Origin: Tanytarsus gracilentus
Lineage: Eukaryota; Arthropoda; Insecta; Diptera; Chironomidae
Direction of reading: 5' to 3'
NCBI GenBank assembly: GCA_038502055.1
Contig: JAXRKN010000042.1
Span: 3,782,001-3,846,000, forward strand
Length of the DNA stretch: 64,000 nt
A model generated the notes under the pieces. The model was not told where the DNA came from. It did no database searches and was given only the letters and a program-made list of their open reading frames with translations. Made by a program: the position numbers and the translations under genes. This document shows, piece after piece, positions 47,601-59,339 of the stretch; the stretch's first letter is position 1; the number at the start of each line of letters is the position of its first letter.

Positions 47601-50600
47601 TTCGACCCTGGTCAGATGCAAACCAGCGCAGCTTCCGTAGTTCTCGCCAAGAGTAATAATTCATTACTGTTGAATAAAAACGTTAACTTAAGAAGCAATA
47701 TTTTAATCCTTAAATTTTGAAGTAAATATAAAAATAAAAAAAATTCAAATTTGCTCATTAATTATACTGCCTCTAAAATATCCATATAGATATTATTAAT
47801 ACAATATTTTTTGTTTCAAATCATCGGTGAAATTATAAAACTGAATTATCCATGATTCAAATTGGCTTCTGAATTTTTTTAAAGTATAGAATTTTATGTA
47901 CACACAGTTAAACCTCATGATGAGATGATTTTCAGTGGCGCGATAAAAACTTATCATCGTAATCATCGTTGTGCACTTTAAAAGAAAACGTGGGGTAGTG
48001 ATGTGATGGAATGCAGACTCATTAAATTCACCATGCCAAAAAGATTTAAATTCGACAATAAATTTGCGGAATTTCATTGAACTTGCCTCTCTTTGATCAA
48101 TAAGTTTCATCTCAGCAACCAATTTTTTTCCCAATTACTCAATCGTAGTAATCATTTGTTTTCTATCGCCAACATAGTATAGTGTTGGAAACGATCAAAC
48201 ATCAAAGTGATTAATGTAGCAACATTTATATCTTTTCATATTTTTATGCGATGCGAAGTCGGTTTTGGGAAAAACATACAAAATCTTTTGAATGATTTTC
48301 AATACATATAATATTGATCTGTTTCTAAATTTTTAAAAAATTTATTAGGTTTTTCTTGATTCACGTAGTGGAAGTTTTTATTTTTTTATACACTAATACC
48401 ATCCATTCTCGAGTGATCGTGGGAAATAGAATGAAAAAAGCACATCACCGCAGCACCGCAACAACTGAAAAATTTTTTCTCTACCATCGAACATAAGAAA
48501 AGATAAAAAGTTAGCAAAAGGAGAAAAATGCTATTTTTTCTCTCCTCTTTAACCATCCATTCGATGAATTTATTTTTATTTTTGTCGTTAAGTTCCTTCT
48601 TCGATTTGTTATGATGAAACGTTCTTGGAGAGTCAGTCGCCTTCTTTGCGCGCTTGATAAATAAGTTTATGTTTTATTAAATTCAAAAATAATTAACAAA
48701 CATTTAAAGCGTCCATAGTTTTATTTCGGTTGCCAATTGCCATGCACCTGTGAGAAATTACCTTATACATAAAATTCAACTTAATTTGAATACATGACAG
48801 TAAAGGTCAATACAGGCCAAAACAGAATTTTGTAATTGTAGTTCAATCATTATCCTTTGAATCTGAAAAAAATCTTTTAATTTTTAGTTAAATTGGCTTT
48901 AATGAACGCCCAGTCTGGCCTTTTTTAGAACGTGTACTTTGTGTATTTCACACAAATCGTTTTTATGCCAATTACTTGCTTCAGCTTTTAGATTTTAGTG
49001 TTTTCAAGAAATCGTCTCTTTTTTAGCACAAAACGATTGCTGTTCAGTGTATTTTTTATGTATATTAAAAAGAAAATTCAAAAATCTCAAATTTCTCAGC
49101 AAAGTGTGAGGTCAACAACTGAAACATTTTATTGAACATATATTTGTTCACTCTAGAACGAGTTGACACAACAAGAAAATATCGCATGATGCAAAACTTT
49201 TTTTATTTTCGGTAATATAACACTTTTTGCGGTCGCATGTATTGACTTCTTTGTGCGGTTTTTCGCCTCTATTCTCGATTTTTTTTATTTTGAATTTCAT
49301 AATTTTCGTTCATTTTAAGTACAATGTTTTATTTTTTGATGCCGGGGAATTTATAATAAATATATAATGACAGAAACTCAAAAATTGTGACCGGCGACCG
49401 TATAATCCAAATGCTTCTATTGCAATATTTCCAGGAATTTTTCTTAGCGCGCTGAAAGTAAGAATAATTAATTTTGATCCAATAAACAACTGTTTTCCTC
49501 ATTAAAAGGGAATCTTTATGAATAATTAAAATATTAGGCAAACAATTAAAATGATTAGGTATAGTCAGCAGGGACTAACGGCTTACTCCTGACTACTTAG
49601 AGAACTGCTCTAGTTCAGTTTCCTTATAAGGAAATCGGGATGAAAAACAGTATAGATTTTTTAAGTTAATGACAATGAGCTTTTACTTATTAAACCTTTT
49701 TGTAACATACAAATTTCATGTTATCAAATTTCGTCTTAGAAAAAGTTGAAAAGAATTTCAAATTGAAACTTTTAATGAATAAAGTCGAAAATTTATCAGA
49801 GTGCATCATCATGCAACGTTGTCAGATTTTCATGATTATTTTTCTCCCTGTGTATCTTCTTCAACAACTCAACGTATAAATTTTAGTAAATCGATTGGAC
49901 AAAGTGACGAGACTATGTATAAAACGTATGAAAATATGAAATAAAAAATTATGTTTTGTGATAAACCGTCTTGTTGCGGAGCTGAGTAAAGAGCACCATG
50001 AACAGATTCTTCAGTGAGAAAGAAAAATGACTCATGGTAAACATATTTTATGTGATGATGAGAGAAGAGAAACTTGTTGCTGCTTGCATTCCATTTAATA
50101 TGGCAAAAACCATGATTCACAATTACACAGTATTCAGCTGTGTTAATAAAATATTTTTTAGTAGCGATCTGTAGATTACCAGAAGACTTATTGACAGACA
50201 GCTGTTAGAGGTCAGATAATTACTTAATTAGAGTCAAATATAAGTAGTAAGAATTTTCAAAATTTTGTCTGCTAAACTTATTTTTAAAGCTATAACTGTT
50301 TGGATTGACTTAAACTGATTTTTTATGCACTTGATTTTCAAATACTGATCTGATACGATGGGTTACGCGGCAACACCCACTGGTGGGTTTTGAAACATTT
50401 TTTATTTCGTATTCTAAAAAATTTCTACTTTTGTCCACTGCAACAGTCCATATTGAAAAGCAAATGAGAAAAAGGCATTTAATATGTGTATCGAAGAAGC
50501 AGCGTATGGTAAGAATTTAAAATTAAAACGAAGACGTAGAGAAGAACTAAGAACTCGAAACGATGAAAAAATGGAAAGGCATGGAGCAACGCTGCAAACA

Positions 50601-53600
50601 AGTGGAATAAAAGAACAACAAAGAATCTTTATAAGTTAACAGACGAAATAATATATTTAAGAGAGTGAGCACAAGAAAAGTTTAATAAAAATTATCAGCT
50701 CTTCGGCATCTGATTTTTACTTATACTTCATTTCTCTCATCTCATTAGTATAGTCTTGAGTAAAAATAAAGCAACGCATGAAAATTATTTCTTTTGATTG
50801 CAATTAAATCAACTAAGATCACAGTTCTGATACTAAACATTTTTTTTTGGATGATCATTCGGTCAAAAAACCGGAAACAGATTTTTTCTAAAATACACAC
50901 AAATGGAATACGAGAAGCTGGAAATAAATTTTTTAATGCCTAATCTTGCTACCACTTTTTGCTACTGTTCATTTATATTCCCACATCTCATTCGTTCTTT
51001 CTCTCGTACGCTCGACTCTTTACTAAATTTTGTAAAAAAAACAATCATTCTCACTAACACACTAGACTTTGAAAAGAGTTTGCTTGCACAACTTCTATGT
51101 ATAATTTTATTTAATTTTTTGTTGTTTCACTCATTATGTGCGAAAAAATGACAATGATGATTATTAGAAGAAATTTATTGCACTTTACAAATTCTTCACA
51201 TAAACTTTTTTTTGTCCATTTAAGTTTACACGCTTGTCATAACTGAGTATAATATTCGTGGGTTTTAATATTTTTTTAGCAAACTCGGACTCGACCTAGT
51301 TCCTCGTGTCGGTCCTTTGGCAGTCAATCCAACCGAAGTTGGAATCGTTGCACTTCACAATTTCCATTCTTCAAGCGATGAGAACACCAAAAATACTTCC
51401 GTAAGTATTTTAAAATCTTTTTAATATATGAAGAAATAAAGTAAAAAACCGGATTTAAAAAAGCTGGTGGTAAAATGTTCGGAAAAGTAGCGAAATTTAA
51501 GTGAAATATTAAATTAAAAATTCACCACATTTAAAATTAAAGAAAATCGCGCTCATTTGTTCAACATTTTACCATTACGATTTAAGACAGCGTATCTATT
51601 GGAAATGATTTTTTTTAAATTTTATTGGAGAATTTTTTTATTAAATAGAGTCGAGGGACATTGAGACGCAAAGTGACAACAATAAAAGTTCTAACACATC
51701 ACCTCTACTTATGTATGCGAGATTTTGGCTATCGCATTGGCGTAGGAGATGATGCCGAAGTGTATTTTTACTTATACGATGCACATCCATCACGTCAGCG
51801 TCAAATAAGTGAACGCTTTCTGGTCAGAATAACCAAAGATGGGTGGTCAAATTATGTTGACATGCCACACAGCAACTGCACTGTCTTTACAGATCTTGGC
51901 GAAACAGAATTGAACTCTGAATTATATATTGTTGCAAATGTAATGAGAGTGGGAAAAATTCAATTCTCAGATACATCTATGAGGAAAAGTGTTGATAAAG
52001 GACTATTGGGTCAAAATTATCGAAGACCTTACGGAGTAGGTGTGTTGCCTTTGACAGATTTTAAACAATTTGATTGTTCAATGGAGCCAGAAGAGCGTGA
52101 AATAACATTTAAACTTCAAACTTGCGATGAGAAAGATTATCATCAGCTACACGAGTTGATAATAAAAAAATCTACTGGAAAATATTCTCCAATAAATTAT
52201 ACGGGCTCGAATTATGGCATCTCCGTTTCGTTGAGATTAATTTACGGTGGATTAGGTCAAGCTCAGATCGATCAACCTTTGCTATTTCAGGGAGCGATTA
52301 CTCGAAAAATGGGCTTCCCCGATGTCGTACTACCCGGCGATGTGCGCAATGATCTCTTTCTTACTCTAGATCATGGAGAGTTTGAACGTGGTGGAAAGTC
52401 AACAGCCAAAAATATCGAAGTAAGTGTATTAGTTTGCGATGCAGCGGGCACAGTGCTTAGTGAATGCTTAAGCGGTGGTGCTCGAGGAGAAAATACTATG
52501 TGCTATCGATCGATGATTATTTATCACAATAACTCGCCAACATGGAACGAAACAATTCGTCTTCACGTTCCAATTGACAAGTTTTCAAATGCTCATGTGA
52601 GATTTGATTTTCGTCACTGCTCAACACGTGATAAAACCGAACCAAAAATGTTTGGCTTTAGTTTTGCGAGACTCATGGAACAGGTGCGATATAAAATTAT
52701 TATTATATATATTTTTGTTTGTTTATAATTACATAAAACAATTAAAAAAATTTATAACAGTAAATGAATTTAAAAATAATTAGTTTTTTTTAATTAAAAA
52801 TTAGGATGGTGCCACTCTTGCTGATGGTAATCATGAACTTTTTATATACAAGTGTGAAGACATATCAAAGCTTCATGGCGGTAACTATTTAAAGCTTCCA
52901 TGCTCGATGTCTGATGAACAAGCGTTGCCCGATGTGATTCCGATGTTTTCGAGAAGCGGAAAAGAAACATTCTTTATTAAAACACTTCTGTGCTCAACAA
53001 AATTGACCCAAAACCGCGATTTATTGGCTTTACTGCAATGGCGAAATCACCCGGAAAAAATTCAAGATTCTCTGGCTCGAGTGTTGAGATTAAAAGACGA
53101 AGAACTAGTAAAATTTCTTCAAGATGTCCTTGATGCACTTTTTGCATTATTTTCAACTGAGGATGGAAATTCTACAGAACATTCTGGGCTTGTATTCCAT
53201 GTCCTCGTTAGTATATTTAGTTTACTTCATAGCAACAAATTTCAACATTTTAAGCCCGTAATTGATGCGTATATTGAAAATCATTTTTCGGCTGCACTTG
53301 TGTATAAAGGTCTCCTTTCGTCGGTGCAGCACTGTGCAGAATGGATTACAACATCCGATAAACCAGAGCCAATACAAAAGTGTTTCGAATCTATCGAGTA
53401 TATCTTCAAACTCATCGTACAATCTCGAAAACTGTTCGCAGAGGCGACAGGAGGGCAGTTTGAAGAATCGTTTCGTCGGGATTTACAAATGGTATTTTTA
53501 TCTCTTGACAATATGTTCAAAACGCAAAGTACTGAAATCACGCTACCCACACAAGAGGCTATGCTTGATCAAACAGGTGCGGTGATGGAAAGTCTAGAGA

Positions 53601-56600
53601 CTATGTTGCCATCCAGTGACATAGGTCATCTTGTAAGAAATTTAATCGATGCAGTGCCAAAGGACAGCAACCCAACTTTGACTCGTGCCAAATTGCGAGC
53701 ATTAAAAGATTTGATGAGTGGAAAACTTTTCAACAACGAGGAAACTCGATCTTTAATCCTCAGTATTGCATGCAAGCATCTTGCTTATCATCTGAGTAAA
53801 CGTGACGAGCTAAAGCTCTGTGCTGAAGTTCTTGGAGAAATTTTATTTCACTTAAACGAAGCCAAGAGAAATTATGATGAAAATATTGATATGGAAATTT
53901 CTGACCTAAGTCGTAATGTTCTAGGTAATTTTAATAGAATCAAATAATAAGGAAAAAAATAGTAAATTATTGTAATTATAATTGCAGGGGTACTTACTGA
54001 GACGGTCATGATCATACTAACTTCGTCACCTAATGTTTTGAGCAAGTTGATTGCAGTTCTTCTTGGTCTCTTGGAATTGATGGAAGAACAGCACTACCAA
54101 AGGATTTTAGATGAAAATACAATGAATGAAACTAAAGATTTTCTTCATCGATCGCTTCTAGTTTTTAAGGAACTCCTTTCACAAGATGTTTTTCCAAGCG
54201 ATTGGCTTGTCATGAAAATGTCTGCAAATAACATAATTAAAAAGGCTCTTGAGGAGTTTGCAAAGCCACTTGTGTATCAATTTTTGGGTCCAAATTCATT
54301 TGACTCACAACTCTGGTGTTCTTATTTCAGTCTTGCTGTCACGTTTCTCACGCAACCTAGTTTACAACTTGAGCAATACCATGAGGCTAAGCGTAGAAAA
54401 ATTCTCAATTTATATGGAGATATGAGAGTCAGCATGGGTCTACAAATTCTCTCTATGTGGAGTCAGTTAGGCAATCATAAACTTCACTTCATTCCTTCGA
54501 TGGTTGGACCGTTCTTGGAAGTCACTCTTGTGCCGGAACCAGCTCTCCGAAAAGCCACGTTATCAGTATTTTACGATATGATGCAATGTGAACAAGCGGC
54601 AAGAGGAAGCTTCAGACTGGTTGAGAATGAATTAATTGACAAATTGGATTTGTTGATAAGTGAAAATAAGGCAGACGATGAATACAGAGAATTGTTTAGT
54701 ACAATGTAAGTCGTTCCCAAAATCATATATTTATACTTTTAAATCGGCGATTGCATTATTGATCATCATAAGAGCTAAAGTAAATTCTAATGTTACATTA
54801 TTCTATTTTTCAAAAAAAAAACTTAAAAAATGATAGGGAGGACCTTAGTATTGCGTAAGTTTCATCAACAGTAATTCCTGAAATAAAGCGTTCAATTATT
54901 ATTATTCGAAAAGTTTGTGCATGAGAAATAATTTTTTAAAATTAGGTAGTTTTGTATTTTTAAATAGTGTGGTCAATATTTTATTCTGCCAAAATTTATT
55001 TTTTTAAATTTTAGGCTCCTTCAACACGTTGAAGCTGAAAATCCGCCTTGGCGTGAAACTGGGCTTGCATTCATCAATTCGGTTACTCAATTATTAGAGC
55101 GTTTATTGGATTACCGAAGTGTAATGCAGGGTGAAGAAAATCGAGACAAGCGTATGACCTGCACCGTTAATTTGCTTAACTTCTATAAAACACTCAACAG
55201 AAAGGAAATGTATTTGAGGTTAGCTGAGAGAAAATGCAATGATATAGTTAAATCAATTTGATTTTTTTAAAAAATAAATCTAAAATTCACTCAGGTACAT
55301 TTATAAACTTCATGAGTTACATGTTGCATCGAGCAATTACATCGAAGCTGGTTTCACTTTAAAATTGTACGCTGACATGTTAAATTGGGACAACGATACT
55401 TTAACATTCCTTCCATGCGACAACAATGGTCAACCTGAATGGAAACGTAAAGAAAAACTCTTTCAACAGATCATCTCTTACTTTGACAAGGGAAAGTATT
55501 GGGAGGGAGGAGTTCCATTGTGTAAAGATTTGAGTTACTTCTACGAGACGAATCTTTATGACTACAATAAGTTGAGTGAGATTCTAATGACGGAAGCCAA
55601 ATTCTTCCAAAATATATTAACACAAATTCGACCCGAACCTGAATATTTCCGAGTTGGCTTCTTTGGAAAAGGATTCCCCCTTTTTGTACGGGTAAATAAA
55701 ACGTTTAAAAAATTATTAATTAAAATCTAAGATTTATAACATATACATATATACATATACTTATATATCGTTGTAAAGAACAAGCAGTTTGTTTATCGTG
55801 GCCTCGAATATGAGCGGATTGGAGCTTTTACTCAACGACTACAAACACAATTTTCGTCCGCTCAATTATACACTAAAAATTCACCTCCTGATGTCTCTTT
55901 AATGAATTCCAATGAGCAATGGTGCCAAATTAGTACTGTTCGTCCAGTAACTAACAAGAACCAATTGAAAAATGCTACAAATGTTGTACCAGAAAAAATC
56001 TCTCGCTTTTATGAGGTGAACGACGTCGTTCTTTTCCAACATGATCGACCGGTAAATTAATTAAAAAAATCTCACTTTCAGCTCCTAACCGATTTGAATT
56101 TTTAGATTCACAAGGGAGCAATTGACAAAAAGAATGAATTTAAATCTTTGTGGATTGAACGCACAACAATAGAAATTTCTGAGACACTACCAAACATTCT
56201 TCGATGGTTTGAAATAAAACATCAAACAATACGTGAACTACCACCGACTGAAGTTGCATGTGAAACCTTGTCAAATACATTGAAAGAGCTAGAAGATCTC
56301 ATTAATCAATATAAGCTTGATAATAAGCGAAACTTGAGTCCTTTTACTATGCGATTAAAAGGCACGATCGACGCAAATGTTCAGGGTGGAATTCCGAAGT
56401 ACCAAGAAGCATTTTTATCGGAATGTTATCTTACTTCGGCTGAAGGAAAAGACCCAAATGTCCAAAAACTAAGAGCATTAATAGTTAACATCATGCAAAT
56501 TCTAGAGAGCGCCCTTGATTTACATGGAAAGTTAGCACCAGTCGAAGTCCAACCCCTCCACAAGCTTTTAGTTGAACGTTACAATCATTTCCGTGAAAAC

Positions 56601-57580
56601 CACAACTGTTTTGGCAAAGTAAGACGACAAAAATCTGATAGTATCATTAATACACCACTCCCACCACTTCCGACATCAATTTCACGACCCGATTATGATC
56701 ACGATGATACGTATTCTCAAATTAAAAGTAGCAACTATAATGGATTTACAGTTGGCAACCGAAAATCTCTTGAACTCTCAGATCTTCCACTCCAAGCACC
56801 TCCTAGACCAGCAAAACATGGCTATGAGTATATTAATAGTCCAGAAGTTCCACCGAAAATGTTAACAAACGCACCACCATTACCACCTCGTTTCACGCCA
56901 GATAAAAGAATGTCAAATCCTCAAATTTTTGACTCTCCCGGTAACTTTATCCTAAAATAATTTTTAATCAATTAATCATTAAACTAAATTAAATTTTAGG
57001 CGAGGGTCCGAGCGTCCGACGGCCACAGAGAATTCCTTATTCTGTAGTTGATATTTCGCTCGATGATTCAGAACTTGATTTTGATGCCGAGTCGGATGTA
57101 ATTGTTGTGCATAGAGATTCCGGAATCTCCACCACTTCACATGAAGTGCAAAATCCATACTCAGTTAGCACAAATTCGCTTCCAATGATGAGCGTTTATC
57201 AATTACCCCTTCGTGGTCATCAAAAGACAAGCTCAAACCCTGAAGAATTTGTTCACCCAAAAATCTTGAGTAATTCCAATGAATCACTGGAAGAATCAGC
57301 ACCTCCGCCTGCTCTTCCTCCGAAAAACTTTGTCGCTCAAAACTATGATGATAATGAAAGCTATACCAATTCAGACTCAACTTCGGAAAGCATGCCATTG
57401 CCTCCTATTCCGCCAATTAAACAACAAATTCATCAAATTATTACTTGTTCAACTACGCAATCTTGTTGTGCCGAGTATGATATTAATCCTGATAATATTC
57501 TGCAATGTTGTATTCCACAAGAAGAATTACAAGACGAGTGCGAAGAAATTTGTTTTTGCGATAATCCACCTTTACAATAA
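38627..57580 (+). CDS. spg: sponge, DOCK3/4-type guanine nucleotide exchange factor
   Basis: Join 38627-38657, 40249-40449, 40498-40538, 40608-40674, 40737-40818, 51280-51400, 51649-52683, 52805-53924, 53988-54705, 54837-54854, 55015-55218, 55295-55691, 55779-56051, 56106-56940, 57000-57580; 1907 aa, all junctions in frame. It is a DOCK-B family exchange factor that activates Rac/Rap1 with ELMO and is active in glia, eye and muscle in flies. Seen: N-terminal MWIESRKCGV then an SH3 domain (DVGDFVDVYEENGPW), LGLDLVPR (DOCK3/4-specific), DHR1 lipid-binding domain from about 400 (PGDVRNDLFLTLDHGEFERG), armadillo-like middle, DHR2 exchange domain about 1170-1620 (ERLLDYR, YFDKGK, FYEVNDV), and a proline-rich tail with PPLPPR. 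Intron 5 is 10.5 kb and hosts Inx3. A poly(A) signal lies near 57718. Confidence 0.94.
40819..51279 (+). other. 10.5-kb spg intron containing Inx3
   Basis: The intron joins exon 5 (NR split codon, donor GTGAGT) to exon 6 (KLGLDLVPR). Apart from Inx3 at 41613-43122 on the other strand, I see AT-rich DNA without a convincing gene. Minor features are a 22-bp near-perfect direct repeat (47544-47565 and 47651-47672) and a 16-bp palindrome TTTCCTTATAAGGAAA (49619-49634). Its size suggests it holds enhancers for either gene; this is inference. Confidence 0.7.
41613..43122 (-). CDS. Inx3: Innexin 3, gap-junction subunit
   Basis: Join on the minus strand 43122-42960, 42890-42682, 42618-42400, 42336-42153, 42073-42016, 41949-41613; 389 aa. 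It is a four-pass membrane channel protein of insect gap junctions, which in flies pairs with Inx2 and Inx1. Features: the innexin signature YYQWVPF at the second transmembrane segment, paired extracellular cysteines (DPINCINDGAIP, NTFCWITY; TKCTFHKYG, SICILALN), NEKIYIFLWFWF in the fourth segment, and the Inx3-typical tail ending with PSAPSTLEM. The N-terminus MSVFGLVSSVAGFVKVRYL and the loop DGAIPTHVINTFCWITYTYT are close to fly Inx3. It lies wholly inside spg intron 5 on the opposite strand. Upstream non-coding exons cannot be excluded. Confidence 0.95.
51583..51608 (+). repeat. Relic matching the right end of the 19.2-kb element
   Basis: TTAAGACAGCG, then TCTATTGGAAATGA, resembles 19941-19966 with about four differences. 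It sits 41 bp before spg exon 7. The match is short, so it could be chance. Confidence 0.4.
54837..54854 (+). other. spg: 18-nt spg microexon encoding EDLSIA
   Basis: It is bounded by ATAG and GTAAGT, is exactly six codons long, and its phase fits exon 9 and exon 10. Including it gives TM-EDLSIA-LLQHVE before PWRETG, bringing the spacing from FS to RETG to 24 residues, close to the 25 I recall for vertebrate DOCK3; without it the spacing is 18. The acceptor's pyrimidine tract is weak, so it may be alternatively spliced. Confidence 0.65.
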
Positions 57581-59339
57581 CAGAATACAATTAAATTCCA
57601 TGCTGCATTTATTTAATTGCCCTATTCAACATTTGAGGCAACTCCTACGTCTGTGCAACTACAACTAAACTTTAAACTAGTAATTGACTAATTTTAGACT
57701 TCCCCTTTTAAATGCTAAATAAATTTATCTTGAAACTCAACAATCCGAAACTCAAAACAAAGATTCGCATAACCAGAGAATTACAATCAGAATTTAAGAG
57801 CAGTTTGAGGAGCTCATAATAAGGAGAATAGTTAAAGAAATAAAAGAGAAATCTGAGCTATGATCGATACACTAAAGCGAAAGTCATAACCGACTCTGAT
57901 ACTTCTTTGATAGTCAAGTATTTGATGCAAAACAAGACAACTGTTTTCTGTAACTATCTTCAAAAACATTTCTTCAATATCTTTGATACCGCTTAGAAAG
58001 TAATAAGGACCCAATCACATACCTATGATCAAGATGATTACTCTCTCATCTTGTCTCTTAATCCTCATAACTAATTACATACCTCAGATATGTGTGACAC
58101 ATTAATACTCTATTTGTGTTAATAAAAATTTTATTCACACGTTCTTTTACATCAAAATATCATTTCTCTCCATTCCCCAATTATTAAAACACATTTGATA
58201 CATTTTCATTCAAAGGTCTTTCTCTAAACCAAAGCAACTATTTTACTCTAATTCAACAATAATGAAATAACATAATTGTGACATTAACGTCAGAAATGTC
58301 AAACTAATTTTACATTTTCTCTCATTTTGCACATAACATTTTGTCTATGATAACAAGAAGCCGAAATATGTCAGATTGTCTTCGTAGGAGAATGGTGTTG
58401 CCTCCCGAAAAAATATTTTTTAGTGTGGTATAAAGTTTAAATCCTTCGCTTTTAACTTACTGACTGGATATTTGCTAATTGTCATTGAACGTGAGTGGTC
58501 AGCTGTAACCACCATTACCTGTCTCTTCCTCATCAATTTCCAACTTTGAAAATAAATTGCATTTATTGAAAATATTGTTAATTTTTGGGGGTTTATAAAA
58601 GATGCAATTCTATTTAAAATTTAAATTGTTCATAGCTTTTAGTTATTGCAAAAATTATATCCATTTTAAATGACTACCAAACTACAGGTGAACGATTATG
58701 TCATGCGACATTAGTTTTTTTTTATTTGAATATTTCCTCATTTTTAGGACCACATTTTTTGTGTAACCTTTGCGGAGGATTTGCGCTTTAATAATATATG
58801 AACGTTTCCAAAAACACATTTCTTGTTTGGAAAGTGTGCAAATTTTAAAAGGCTCAATAAGCTCTAATTACCAATAATTTGAATTTCTATATTTATGAAA
58901 TGAATAATAATTTAATTGGTGCAGTTTTTTAGTGGAAATATTTTGTGAGATTATGAAAAGAATTTTATGAATTTTGAATATAAATGAATTAAACTAGTGT
59001 GTTGATGCTCCTTAAATTTAATCTTATTTTCATCTAAAACTCAAAGGTATTTAAAACCAAATGTAGACTTGATGTGACGTTAAATGTTTTCTTAAATAAT
59101 CTTTGTCCTATCATAATATTTCATATAGTGTGAAATTGAATAAATTTCACATATATTTTATGTATTTGAATCTAGACCATATATTATAACCTAGTCAAAA
59201 AAGAAATGAAAATAAAATTTAAAAAAGCATACAGCTTTTGTAATTAATTCAAAAAACAAAATGATGAAGATCATCGAGCATCGAGAGCTCAGCGATTGGG
59301 TATTTTTTTGAAATTTTTTTAATTTATTAAAAATAGAAA
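57581..59339. other. Convergent interval between spg and ADGF
   Basis: 1.76 kb between two stop codons on opposite strands. It contains the spg 3' UTR (AATAAA near 57718) and a minus-strand AATAAA just downstream of the ADGF stop (about 59325). The remainder is AT-rich with no recognisable gene or repeat. Confidence 0.55.

Noticed and set aside
50380..50402. Shared stretch GTGGGTTTTGAAACATTTTT with 23585-23605
   Set aside because: About 20 bp of low-complexity-rich sequence without extended homology on either side; not enough to call a repeat family.
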